Source: Candidatus Saccharimonadota bacterium (lineage in GTDB: Bacteria; Patescibacteriota; Saccharimonadia; Saccharimonadales; Saccharimonadaceae). From it: a DNA stretch of 46,129 nt. This document shows, piece after piece, positions 31,005-39,024 of the stretch. Each line of letters begins with the position of its first letter. Position 1 is the first letter of the stretch. The notes beneath the pieces were generated by a model. The model saw nothing but the letters and a program-made list of their open reading frames with translations. It was not told where the DNA came from and did no database searches. The DNA lies in assembly GCA_030529135.1 (NCBI GenBank), contig JAUMXO010000007.1:1-46129 (forward strand). The letters run 5' to 3'. The position numbers and the translations under genes were made by a program.

Positions 31005-32165
31005 ATGGAAGATTTTGACTATTTAAGTGAGGGTGAAGTATATTTAGACGCGGCTTGCCAAAGCTTGAGACCAAAACCAGTTATTGAGGCTTTGGAAAAA
31101 TATTACACGCGTCATAATTCTTGTGGTGAGCGAGTAAAATACGAGTGGGGGAAAATTACTGATAGTTTGGTAGAGGAAACTAGAGAAAAAGTTTTGAAAT
31201 TCTTAAAACTATCACCTCGCAAGTTTACAACTTCTTTTACGCTCAATACTACTTATGGAATTAATTTAATTTTATCGCAGATTGATGATACTAAATTTAA
31301 AAAAGTCATGACGAGCGAGATAGAACACAACTCGCCGTTTCTTGCTACTTTGGCTTTTTCCGAAAGAACTGGCCTACCACGCGAACTAATAAAAAGGAAT
31401 AATGATGGTTCTATCCCCATTTCTGAATATGATTTTGACAAAACAATTGTAGTAGTGAATTCTGCTTCAAATTTTGATGGACGAAAGCTCCTCAACATAA
31501 AAGACCTATGTAAAGCTGTGCATAAAGCTGGTGGAATTTTAATTATCGACGCTGCACAAGCTATGGCTCACTCTTCCGATATTCTAAAAGGCGTAGAAGT
31601 GGATGCAATTTGTTTCTCGGCTCACAAAATGTATTCCGCTTCACTTGGTGGAATCGTTTGGCGAGATGAATTGGATAAAGTGCTTAAACCTTTGTGGCTA
31701 GGTGGAGGTATGGTAGATGATGTAGAACGCGAAAGCTACATTTTGTCGGCGGAGAATAAAGAACACCGCTATACAAGATTTGAATCTGGTTTGCAGGCCT
31801 GGGGGGAAATAATCGCCTTAGGGCAAGCAATTGATTGGCTTGAACATCTGCCTAAAAAAGATTGGAAAAACTTAGAAAATAATACTAAGGAGATATTTGA
31901 TCTTCTTAGTAATTCTTCGAAAGTCCACTTAATTAACAAAGAGCCTAATCCCACAATGTCATTTTACGTAGATGGGCTCGACTCGCATCTTTTGGGTGAA
32001 GCTTTGTCGCGCGAAAATATTATGGCTAGAACTGGCTATTTCTGCGCACACTATTATCTAGATCATGTCTTAAACTTGCCCCCACTTATCCGTTTTTCAT
32101 TTGGCATCCACAATCGTCCAGAAGATGTTGAAAAAATAGAAAAAGTGATGGCAAAAATTGTCTAA
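31005..32165 (+). CDS. SufS-like cysteine desulfurase (class V aminotransferase fold)
   Basis: A 386-aa PLP enzyme predicted to take sulfur from cysteine, forming alanine and an enzyme persulfide. Visible features are the PLP-contacting IEHNSP (106-111), IDAAQ with Asp182, the Schiff-base lysine Lys208 in CFSAHKMY, and ARTGYFCAHYY (about 342-352). The last of these carries the persulfide cysteine in the position of the RxGHHCAQP block of SufS. It is slightly shorter than typical SufS (about 405-410 aa). No SufU, SufE, SufBCD or IscU gene lies next to it, so it may serve tRNA thiolation rather than Fe-S assembly. It is leaderless, from a promoter immediately after the large hairpin. Confidence 0.85.
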   Translation: MEDFDYLSEGEVYLDAACQSLRPKPVIEALEKYYTRHNSCGERVKYEWGKITDSLVEETREKVLKFLKLSPRKFTTSFTLNTTYGINLILSQIDDTKFKKVMTSEIEHNSPFLATLAFSERTGLPRELIKRNNDGSIPISEYDFDKTIVVVNSASNFDGRKLLNIKDLCKAVHKAGGILIIDAAQAMAHSSDILKGVEVDAICFSAHKMYSASLGGIVWRDELDKVLKPLWLGGGMVDDVERESYILSAENKEHRYTRFESGLQAWGEIIALGQAIDWLEHLPKKDWKNLENNTKEIFDLLSNSSKVHLINKEPNPTMSFYVDGLDSHLLGEALSRENIMARTGYFCAHYYLDHVLNLPPLIRFSFGIHNRPEDVEKIEKVMAKIV

Positions 32166-32188
32166 AATTTCCAAATTAAAAATTTTTA

Positions 32189-32197
32189 TGCTAAAAT
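32189..32197 (+). promoter_or_regulatory. Extended -10 promoter, putative leaderless start
   Basis: TG 32189-32190 and TAAAAT 32192-32197. ATG at 32207 is 10 bases from the last T, with no Shine-Dalgarno sequence. Confidence 0.58.
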
Positions 32198-32206
32198 GGA
32201 AATATT

Positions 32207-33256
32207 ATGGTGTGTATAGCTGCATTTATTATTTTGGCGATTATTGGAGTATTCGTCGCAATTATTTCAATATTTAAACCAAAGGTAGGTAAAAGTTATT
32301 TAAAAATGCTTAAAAAAGCCTGGGGATGTCTTTGGAAGAAAGTACGATTACAAAAATGCGAGACTGGTTTCAAAGACGACGTTAAAAACACTCTACTTTC
32401 GCGCATAATCGTAAAACATCCAAAATGGGTAAAACCTTTGTCGGTAATTATTGAGGTCTTATCTATTATTATCGTAATCATAGCGGTATGGGCTCTGCTC
32501 ACTGCCATTAAATCACTTCTAGCGCTCTGGGCACTTGGTAGTTGTAATGTGACCAAACCTTCTGCCTGTTCACTTGGCGCAGAAGTTTGTTCGATTGATG
32601 AAGCAGAACCGAAAACGCCAATTGAAGCATTTGGGCGTTGGTTTACCGAGTGGGGTGAAATCTTCGAAGCCATACCCGATAAGTTTAAAACTTACAATCC
32701 TGAAGATTATAATTTTAATTATGTTTCTGTCAACTCGGCTACAAACGCCGATAAACCTCTAGCAATTGACATTTTTGACCCCGGCTGTTCTGTATGTATG
32801 GTATCTTATCGCAATCAAAAAGAGGCCGGATTCTTTGACCAATACGATGTACACATGGTGCCATTTGCAATTCAAGATAGTGATGGCAAATATAAATTCG
32901 CCAATTCCGAAATTATAGTTAAATATATGCTAGCCTCCGAACAAATTCGTTCTGGATTAGCAATGGAACTAATGGATCGAATTTTCACAACTAAAAATCA
33001 TGATGGCTATTACTATCAAGATATGTTTAATAATTATTACTCGCGTGAAGAAGCTATAGCAAAATTAGAAAGTTGGCTTAGCGAGGCCAATATCAATGCT
33101 GATGGCGTTAAACAAATTAGAGAGATTACGAATTATCCAGAGACAGCCGATAAAATGGTCAATAACCGTAATATCATAGAAAATCAGCTAAAGGTTAAGG
33201 GCATCCCAACCCTGATATATGATAACAAACTTCACACGGGTTTATGGACAAAATAG
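32207..33256 (+). CDS. Membrane-anchored thioredoxin-fold oxidoreductase
   Basis: A 349-aa protein with membrane helices at about 3-22 and 78-110. A short Cys-containing segment (Cys113, 121, 128) follows, then a C-terminal thioredoxin-fold domain (about 183-349). The active site is DPGCSVC with Cys194 and Cys197, and KGIPTLIYDN near the end supplies the cis-proline. An inserted helical part (about 225-320) suggests a DsbA-like layout. It probably makes or isomerises disulfides outside the membrane, or reduces them if fed by another partner. No DsbB or VKOR gene is nearby. The three extra cysteines near the membrane could relay electrons to the CxxC site. It is leaderless, from a TAAAAT box. 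Confidence 0.75.
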   Translation: MVCIAAFIILAIIGVFVAIISIFKPKVGKSYLKMLKKAWGCLWKKVRLQKCETGFKDDVKNTLLSRIIVKHPKWVKPLSVIIEVLSIIIVIIAVWALLTAIKSLLALWALGSCNVTKPSACSLGAEVCSIDEAEPKTPIEAFGRWFTEWGEIFEAIPDKFKTYNPEDYNFNYVSVNSATNADKPLAIDIFDPGCSVCMVSYRNQKEAGFFDQYDVHMVPFAIQDSDGKYKFANSEIIVKYMLASEQIRSGLAMELMDRIFTTKNHDGYYYQDMFNNYYSREEAIAKLESWLSEANINADGVKQIREITNYPETADKMVNNRNIIENQLKVKGIPTLIYDNKLHTGLWTK

Positions 33257-33437
33257 GTTCTTTAGAAATAAACCATGATTAGACCTGTTTTATTTATGTT
33301 TTTTTTACAACATTATTCTTCTTACATCCGTTACGATGGTGGAAAACTTTAGCATAAGAAAAATAATAATTACTCTTGACTTTGCAGGTAAAAAGATATA
33401 TCATGGTATTAATATTGTATAGACAGGATGCGAGGTG

Positions 33438-33956
33438 ATGTCTGAAATATCAGAAAAACAAATAAAAAGGCTACGGGCTCTCTTAGCGGAGGCAGAGACT
33501 AACTTGTCTGCCGCAAAAGAATTACTAGTCTCTGTCATTGGTGATGGTGAAACAATTAGTGCGCCACGAGATTCGATTGTGTCTAGCCCTGAAGGCAAGA
33601 TTATAGAAGGTATCTTCGATGGGCAAATCATGATTGGCCCTGATGGGAAAAATTATCCAGTACCTGCAAATTACGCTTCTAAATCAAAACTAGTGGAAGG
33701 TGATATTCTAAAACTTACAATTACCGATGATGGTAAATTCTTATATAAGCAGATTGGGCCGGTTGAAAGAAAGACAGTGATCGGTACGCTTATTACACAT
33801 GACGATAAATATTTCGTGGAAGTTGCAGGCAGGGAATATCAGATTTTATACGCTTCAGTTACTTATTTTCACTTGAAGAATGGATCACAGGTATCAGTCG
33901 TAATCCCGGCGAAGAATGATGATGCGGCGTGGGCAGCTGTAGAAGCAGCCCTATAG
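33438..33956 (+). CDS. Hypothetical protein with N-terminal coiled coil and beta-rich C-terminus, upstream of dnaX
   Basis: A 172-aa cytoplasmic protein not recognised as a named family. Residues 1-35 form a charged helix (EKQIKRLRALLAEAETNLSA). Residues 50-172 are beta-rich with two related strands-and-turns units (IIEGIFDGQIMIGPDGKNY; TVIGTLITHDDKYFVEVAG), suggesting OB-like or barrel modules. The start is ATG 33438, in the context GAGGTGATG. A GTG one codon earlier is possible. A promoter with TTGACT and TATCAT 17 bases apart lies near 33375-33404. The stop is directly followed by the ATG of dnaX (33957), so the two are almost certainly translated together. That suggests a link to replication, which is only inference. 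Confidence 0.72.
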   Translation: MSEISEKQIKRLRALLAEAETNLSAAKELLVSVIGDGETISAPRDSIVSSPEGKIIEGIFDGQIMIGPDGKNYPVPANYASKSKLVEGDILKLTITDDGKFLYKQIGPVERKTVIGTLITHDDKYFVEVAGREYQILYASVTYFHLKNGSQVSVVIPAKNDDAAWAAVEAAL

Positions 33957-35285
33957 ATGAAGAGCTTATATCGGAAATATCGACCACTGAAATTAGCGGA
34001 TGTGGTTGGGCAGCCTCAAGTTTCTGAACCATTAGCTAATGCAATAAAAGACGAAAAGATTTCACACGCCTATCTTTTTACTGGACCGAGGGGAACAGGG
34101 AAAACTTCAGTCGCGAGAATTTTTGCGCACGAAATTAATAATTTTGAGTATAAACTAGAAGATGAATATGTAGATATTATTGAGATTGATGGCGCATCTA
34201 ATCGTGGGATTGATGACATCCGTGAAATTCGAGAAAAGGCCGCAATTAAGCCAACACTTAGTAAATATAAAGTTTATATTATTGATGAAGTACATATGCT
34301 CACTCGTGAAGCTTTTAATGCGCTCTTAAAAACCCTGGAAGAGCCACCAGAGCATGTTATTTTCATTATGGCGACGACCGATCCACAGAAAGTTCCAATT
34401 ACAATTTTGTCTAGAGCTCAGACTTTTACTTTTAAACTTGTAGAAACAGATATTATTTTTAAACATCTTGATAATATTTCAAAAAAAGAAAAAATTAATA
34501 TCGATGCTGACGCCCTAAAGATTATCGCTGAACGCGGAGGGGGGTCTTTTAGAGATTCGCTTTCACTTTTAGACCAAGTTTCCACTATAAATGACGAAAA
34601 GATTACCGCAAAAACATTAGAACAAATCTTGGGCTTGCCGCAAGATGATAAAATTCGAAAATTAGAAGAGGCTTACGTGTCTGGTGATATTTCTAAAATT
34701 ACGTCTATTCTAAAAGAGTTTTATACTGTGGGTGTAAAGGCTGAAATAATTGCAGAAGAATTAATAAAATCCATCGTCAAGAATCCTAAGCCGAGCTTCA
34801 TTTCACTTCTTGGTAAATTACCTGAGGTAAGAGCGCCATTTGCGGATGCGAGACTCCTATACGTGTTGTCTAGCAAACTAACCTCTGCAAGACAAACTAG
34901 AACAGTTAATGCACAACCGATTGCAGAGCCGAAAACCGCTGAGTCTGCCACCGTTTTACCTACCGCAAGAAAAGCTATCTTAACGGACTCATTTAACTGG
35001 AATATATTTTTGGAAGAGATGAGAGACATAAATGATGTCATTTACGACCAATTAAAAGAAGCGAAGTGGAAACTTTCAAATAATCAACTTCTAATTTCTC
35101 CGGCTAGGTCATATGCTAAAATTATTTTGGGTAAGCCTAATAATCTTAAAATTATTAGCGATGTTTCTGGATTAGAAGCCAAAATTGATGATGGCAAAAA
35201 TACTGAAATAGACAACCTAAATTCCAAAATTTCTGCTATAATGGGTGGTGAGGTACAAGAATATGGAGGAGGTAGCCCGTTCTAA
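33957..35285 (+). CDS. dnaX: DNA polymerase III subunit gamma/tau lacking the zinc module
   Basis: A 442-aa clamp-loader ATPase. It has YRKYRPLKLADVVGQ at the N-terminus, Walker A GPRGTGKTS, Walker B VYIIDEVHML, sensor 1 region MATTDPQKVP and the SRC-like motif changed to SRA. The four-cysteine zinc module that normally lies between the ALNC-type helix and DLIEIDAAS is absent. It is replaced by a short NNFEYKLEDEYVDIIEIDGAS link. The length is shorter than E. coli tau, and a tau-like C-terminal region follows about residue 300. It begins right after the stop of the upstream hypothetical gene and overlaps dnaB by 23 bases. Function as clamp loader is expected to be kept. Confidence 0.93.
   Translation: MKSLYRKYRPLKLADVVGQPQVSEPLANAIKDEKISHAYLFTGPRGTGKTSVARIFAHEINNFEYKLEDEYVDIIEIDGASNRGIDDIREIREKAAIKPTLSKYKVYIIDEVHMLTREAFNALLKTLEEPPEHVIFIMATTDPQKVPITILSRAQTFTFKLVETDIIFKHLDNISKKEKINIDADALKIIAERGGGSFRDSLSLLDQVSTINDEKITAKTLEQILGLPQDDKIRKLEEAYVSGDISKITSILKEFYTVGVKAEIIAEELIKSIVKNPKPSFISLLGKLPEVRAPFADARLLYVLSSKLTSARQTRTVNAQPIAEPKTAESATVLPTARKAILTDSFNWNIFLEEMRDINDVIYDQLKEAKWKLSNNQLLISPARSYAKIILGKPNNLKIISDVSGLEAKIDDGKNTEIDNLNSKISAIMGGEVQEYGGGSPF
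35234..35242 (+). promoter_or_regulatory. Extended -10 promoter inside the end of dnaX
   Basis: TG 35234-35235 and TATAAT 35237-35242 within dnaX codons. It could start dnaB transcripts either leaderlessly at GTG 35248 or with GTGAGGT as ribosome-binding site for ATG 35263. Confidence 0.5.
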
Positions 35286-36627
35286 AGATGGTGGAAGAAT
35301 TCCACCCCAAGATGTCATTGCCGAGAAGTCTTTGCTCGGAGCGATTATGTTGGATGAAAATGTCTTGCCGGAAGTTGTCACAATAATAAAACCGACAGAT
35401 TTTTATGAGCAAAAACACATCACGATTTTTAATGCTATGATAAATCTTTATGATAGTCATAGACCAATTGACCTTCTGACTCTCACTGACGAACTCAAAT
35501 CACTAAAAAAGTTGAAAGAAATTGGTGGTGCGGTTTATCTTACTGAACTTTCTAATTTCGTCCCGGTAGCATCGCACGCAAAAGCTTATGCTGAAATTGT
35601 AAGAAAAGCTGCCACAAAAAGACGCTTGATTCGAGCAGGTACCGAAATAGCCAATAAAGCTTACGAAAGCGACGCTATGATAGATGAGCTAGTAGGAAAA
35701 GCCGAACAGGAACTCTTTGAAGTGTCAGATAATATAATTAGAAGTGATTATCGTTCGATGGGTGATTTACTTGGCGATGCGTTTGATAGGATCGAGGATT
35801 TACACAAAAACAAAGGAGCCTTAAGGGGTCTTAAGACTGGATTTAGAGATATCGATAAAATGACCGCGGGCTTTCAGAAGGGTGATTTAATTATCGTGGG
35901 GGCGCGTCCGGCAATGGGTAAAACTACTTTCGCTCAAAACTTAGCTTATAATATCGCTAGCATTAATAAAAAAGGTGTATTATTTTTCTCAATGGAAATG
36001 GCAGCAAATGAAATTGTCGATCGAATGATTTCTGACGTTTCTGGAGTAGACAACTGGAGAATTCGTACCGGTAATCTTACTGATGAAGAATTCGCCAAAA
36101 TTGGTGACGCTATGGCTGAAATGGACGAAATTCCGATTTATATCGATGATACTAGTTCGATGACGATCATGGAACTCAGAAACAAGGCTAGGCGTGCCAT
36201 GCACGACCATGACATTGGCGTGGTGATCGTAGACTATTTGCAGTTAATTGCTGGTTCGGAACGTTATGCAGGTAATCGCGTACAGGAGGTGACGGAAATT
36301 TCACGGGGTTTGAAGATTTTGGCTCGTGAACTTTCTATCCCTGTGGTAGCCTTGGCGCAGCTTTCTCGTAATGTGACTGGGAGAGACAATCCAAAACCAC
36401 TTCTGTCCGATCTTCGTGAATCGGGTTCGATTGAGCAGGACGCAGACCTTGTAATGTTCTTACATCGTCCAGATTATTATCATCAAAATGACGAAAATTA
36501 CGAAGAAACTCATATCACTGATTTGATTGTAGCCAAACACCGTCACGGAGGAATTGGTACTATTAAACTCTACTTCCATCCTGAACTCTTGAGATTTATG
36601 TCGCTTGATAAAACAAGAGAAGAATAG
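35263..36627 (+). CDS. dnaB: Replicative DNA helicase DnaB
   Basis: A 454-aa hexameric helicase. The N-terminal domain (about 8-110) begins RIPPQDVIAEKSLLGA. The RecA-like domain has Walker A ARPAMGKTTFAQ, the DnaB motif FSMEMAANE, Walker B VVIVDYLQLIAG and the block LAQLSRNVTGR, with LRESGSIEQDADLV after it. Everything expected is present. I chose ATG 35263 with GTGAGGT 8 bases upstream; GTG 35245 or 35248 would add five or six residues. The gene overlaps the 3' end of dnaX in another frame. The order dnaX-dnaB-glycosyltransferase-ybaB-recR differs from the common dnaX-ybaB-recR run. Confidence 0.95.
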   Translation: MEEVARSKDGGRIPPQDVIAEKSLLGAIMLDENVLPEVVTIIKPTDFYEQKHITIFNAMINLYDSHRPIDLLTLTDELKSLKKLKEIGGAVYLTELSNFVPVASHAKAYAEIVRKAATKRRLIRAGTEIANKAYESDAMIDELVGKAEQELFEVSDNIIRSDYRSMGDLLGDAFDRIEDLHKNKGALRGLKTGFRDIDKMTAGFQKGDLIIVGARPAMGKTTFAQNLAYNIASINKKGVLFFSMEMAANEIVDRMISDVSGVDNWRIRTGNLTDEEFAKIGDAMAEMDEIPIYIDDTSSMTIMELRNKARRAMHDHDIGVVIVDYLQLIAGSERYAGNRVQEVTEISRGLKILARELSIPVVALAQLSRNVTGRDNPKPLLSDLRESGSIEQDADLVMFLHRPDYYHQNDENYEETHITDLIVAKHRHGGIGTIKLYFHPELLRFMSLDKTREE

Positions 36628-36633
36628 TATAAT
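36628..36633 (+). promoter_or_regulatory. -10 box directly after dnaB, putative leaderless GTG start
   Basis: TATAAT begins at the base after the dnaB stop codon. GTG at 36640 is 7 bases from the last T. There is no TG extension and no Shine-Dalgarno sequence. Confidence 0.6.
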
Positions 36634-36639
36634 AAAATA

Positions 36640-38142
36640 GTGAAGAAGATAATCATCTCTAGATTTTTTCTCTACCGGCATAGATTCGTAATAGGATATA
36701 TAGTTTTAATGGCGGCGTTTATAGCGCTACTCTTTACTTTGCCGCTTATTGCCCAAGATGGCTTATCGGAAATGGAGATGGACTCTGCTACAAATTCTTA
36801 TCATTTGTCTGCCGATGCTGCAATAAATGGTAATTTAGTAGATTTGCCATATCGAATATTACAAAAACTTTCAATTAGAGTTTTTGGTTTAACACCTTAT
36901 GCGATAAAATTGCCAAGCATTATTGTGGGGCTAATATTAGGAATCCTTTTGATATTACTATTAAATCGATGGTTCAAAAATAACGTATCACTTCTAGCCT
37001 CATGTCTCGTGGTACTTTCTACGCCATTTTTATTTTTAGCTGGATCTGGCACCCCACTAATTATGCTAGTTTTTTGGCCGACCCTACTACTTTGGCTAGG
37101 TTCTAAAATCCAAGGCGAAAAACGTCCGAAACCGATGTATTCTTTCCTTTTTGCGATTGCTCTAGCGTTTGCTATTTTCACTCCGTATATGTTATATTTT
37201 GCAGCATTTTGTGTAGTCTTCGTATTACTACAACCACATCTCAGATTCGTATTAAGAAGCTTGCCAAAATTACCACTTATGCTCACTGGTTTAATAATTT
37301 TAGCTGGAATGTCAGCGTTAATAATAAATATTATTAACCAGCCAGTAGTTATAAAGGAATTATTGTTGTCACCGAATTTTGAAGGCCAAAATTTCATACC
37401 AAACTTTATGAGTGGGATGACGCCCGCTTTTCAATGGTTTGGGGAAAGCAGTACTATTTTCTTAGCCCCATTAATTGCATTGCCAGTGCTTGCTTTGGCA
37501 TTAGTAGGGCTTCTTTCTACCACTAAAGGCTTCTTTGCATCCAGAAATTCGATTGCTTCGCTCTTAACCATTTTTGTAATAATTATCACCGGTTTAAACC
37601 CACAAGCAGTTGTATTTCTGATTCTGCCGCTTTCTATACTTACGGCTCATGGGCTTAAATATTTGCTCGAAAAATGGTATGGCCTTTTTCCAGAAAATCC
37701 ATACGCCAGAGTCGCTGCTCTTTTGCCATTAACGATTTTGTTTGGAATTATAATAATACCAGGGTTACTCCAATACGTGCATGGCTATCATTATAATTCA
37801 AAAGTAGCAAGTCAATTTGATTATAGTCTTGATATTATCCACCAAAATCTTACAGATGAGACTCTAATAGTAGAAAAAAATTATGATTTTTATAAAATCT
37901 TGGAAGATTCTACTGCTATTGAAGTAGTAAAAAACCTGGAGGATGCCGATACGGACCGCATAGCAGTTTTAAAGACGCAAGCTTCCAACGAAGACTACAT
38001 ACTTTCCCGTATAATTACATCGCCAATGAAAGAAAATTCTGATATAATATATCTATACACAGTAAAAGGAGAAGAAAATGGGACAGACAATAGACCAAAT
38101 GAAAATGATCAACCAGCTACGCAAAGCTCAGAAGGAGCTTAA
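36640..38142 (+). CDS. Polytopic glycosyltransferase-like protein (ArnT/PMT, GT-C type)
   Basis: A 500-aa integral membrane protein with roughly ten helices. The first extracytoplasmic loop (about 38-60: DGLSEMEMDSATNSYHLSADA) carries acidic residues in the position of the catalytic Asp/Glu of GT-C transferases. It continues with LPSIIVGLILGILLILLL-type helices as in the ArnT/PMT family, and ends in a short soluble tail. It probably transfers a sugar from a polyprenyl-phosphate donor to a surface lipid or protein. The GTG start fits the leaderless pattern; an SD is lacking. The last 65 bases overlap the start of ybaB, so its C-terminal polar tail (about residues 479-500) is encoded by the same DNA as the ybaB start. 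Confidence 0.72.
   Translation: MKKIIISRFFLYRHRFVIGYIVLMAAFIALLFTLPLIAQDGLSEMEMDSATNSYHLSADAAINGNLVDLPYRILQKLSIRVFGLTPYAIKLPSIIVGLILGILLILLLNRWFKNNVSLLASCLVVLSTPFLFLAGSGTPLIMLVFWPTLLLWLGSKIQGEKRPKPMYSFLFAIALAFAIFTPYMLYFAAFCVVFVLLQPHLRFVLRSLPKLPLMLTGLIILAGMSALIINIINQPVVIKELLLSPNFEGQNFIPNFMSGMTPAFQWFGESSTIFLAPLIALPVLALALVGLLSTTKGFFASRNSIASLLTIFVIIITGLNPQAVVFLILPLSILTAHGLKYLLEKWYGLFPENPYARVAALLPLTILFGIIIIPGLLQYVHGYHYNSKVASQFDYSLDIIHQNLTDETLIVEKNYDFYKILEDSTAIEVVKNLEDADTDRIAVLKTQASNEDYILSRIITSPMKENSDIIYLYTVKGEENGTDNRPNENDQPATQSSEGA
38040..38048 (+). promoter_or_regulatory. Extended -10 promoter of ybaB-recR inside the glycosyltransferase gene
   Basis: TG 38040-38041 and TATAAT 38043-38048. AAAAGGAG follows about 15-22 bases later and precedes ATG 38078. 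Confidence 0.66.
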
Positions 38143-38374
38143 AAATGAAATCGTAGAAGTTGAGGCTGGTGATGGTGCCGTAGTAGTACAAATTACTGGT
38201 GAGCTAAAAGTGAAAAAAGTATCTATTGATCCAGAGAAGGTGGATCTAGACGATATTCATGAGCTTGAGCGTTGGATAGAAAATTGTATGCGAGATGGTT
38301 TTGCAAAAGCCCAGGAAATTGCTACCGACAAGATGAAACCACTTATGGGCGGGCTTTCTGGACTAGGTTTATAG
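38078..38374 (+). CDS. ybaB: YbaB/EbfC nucleoid-associated protein
   Basis: A 98-aa DNA-binding protein of the YbaB/EbfC family. It has the N-terminal helix LRKAQKELKNEIVEVEAGDG (about 14-33), the central beta-strand VVVQITGELKVKKVSIDPE split by turns, and the C-terminal helix that makes the dimer tweezers. Length is normal. AAAAGGAG and an internal promoter place its start at 38078, inside the last 65 bases of the glycosyltransferase gene. The linkage with recR 9 bases downstream is the classical ybaB-recR pair, which suggests DNA-repair or nucleoid roles. Confidence 0.95.
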   Translation: MGQTIDQMKMINQLRKAQKELKNEIVEVEAGDGAVVVQITGELKVKKVSIDPEKVDLDDIHELERWIENCMRDGFAKAQEIATDKMKPLMGGLSGLGL

Positions 38375-38383
38375 AGGTTATAA

Positions 38384-38989
38384 ATGCTACCACAGGCTCT
38401 TTCTGATGTAATTGACGCACTCGGAATGCTTCCGGGCGTGGGTCCTAAAACGGCAGAAAGATATGCCTACTATCTTTTTAAATCTAGCAATAAGATTTCC
38501 GAGAGTATTGCCTCTTCATTGTCTAATTTACATTCCGGAGTAAAATCCTGCCCGGTGACCTTTGCTCTAATTGATGCAGATATGAAAGTTTCGCCACTTT
38601 ACGACGATCCTAGGCGTGATAAATCTACTATCATGGTCGTAGAAGAGCCACTCGATATTTATGCGATTGAACAAACCAAATCGTATATGGGAACTTATCA
38701 CGTACTAGGCGGAGCAATTTCACCGATTGATGGAATCACGCCAGAACAGTTACACATCGGTGAACTAATTAAGCGGGTAAATGATGATAATGCAAAAGAA
38801 ATAATCATTGCAACTAATCCTTCCGTTGAGGGAGAATCTACCGCTTTACTTCTAGAAAAAATGCTACACGAACAAAATCCAAATCTTAAATTAACTCGAT
38901 TGGCACGAGGATTACCGCTCGGAGTAGATTTGTCATACGCAGATCAGATTACGCTTTCGGCAGCGCTAGAGAACCGTACCGACCTATAA
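38384..38989 (+). CDS. recR: Recombination protein RecR lacking a complete zinc finger
   Basis: A 201-aa recombination mediator of the RecFOR pathway. It has the helix-hairpin-helix LPGVGPKTAERYAYYLF (16-32), a Toprim domain with VVEEPLDIYAIEQT and ATNPSVEGESTA, and the C-terminal swapped region LARGLPLGVDLSYAD. The four-cysteine zinc finger between them is reduced to one cysteine (KSCPVTFALIDADMKVSPLYDD in two parts, about 51-72). Such loss is known in a few lineages, but it matches the missing zinc module of DnaX in the same cluster. It ends at a bidirectional terminator. Confidence 0.94.
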   Translation: MLPQALSDVIDALGMLPGVGPKTAERYAYYLFKSSNKISESIASSLSNLHSGVKSCPVTFALIDADMKVSPLYDDPRRDKSTIMVVEEPLDIYAIEQTKSYMGTYHVLGGAISPIDGITPEQLHIGELIKRVNDDNAKEIIIATNPSVEGESTALLLEKMLHEQNPNLKLTRLARGLPLGVDLSYADQITLSAALENRTDL

Positions 38990-38990
38990 C

Positions 38991-39024
38991 AATAGATAGC
39001 TCTTTTACAAAAGGGTTATCTATT
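38991..39024. terminator. Bidirectional hairpin terminator between recR and acyl-CoA synthetase
   Basis: AATAGATAGCTCTTTT pairs with AAAAGGGTTATCTATT over 16 positions with two G-T pairs. The minus-strand stop codon of the acyl-CoA synthetase (39016-39018) lies within the stem. Confidence 0.8.

Noticed and set aside
33257-33434. Possible terminator or RNA gene in the 178-base gap before the dnaX operon
   Set aside because: Only a weak AAATAAA/TTTATTT pairing and a TTGACT/TATCAT promoter are visible; nothing else is supported.
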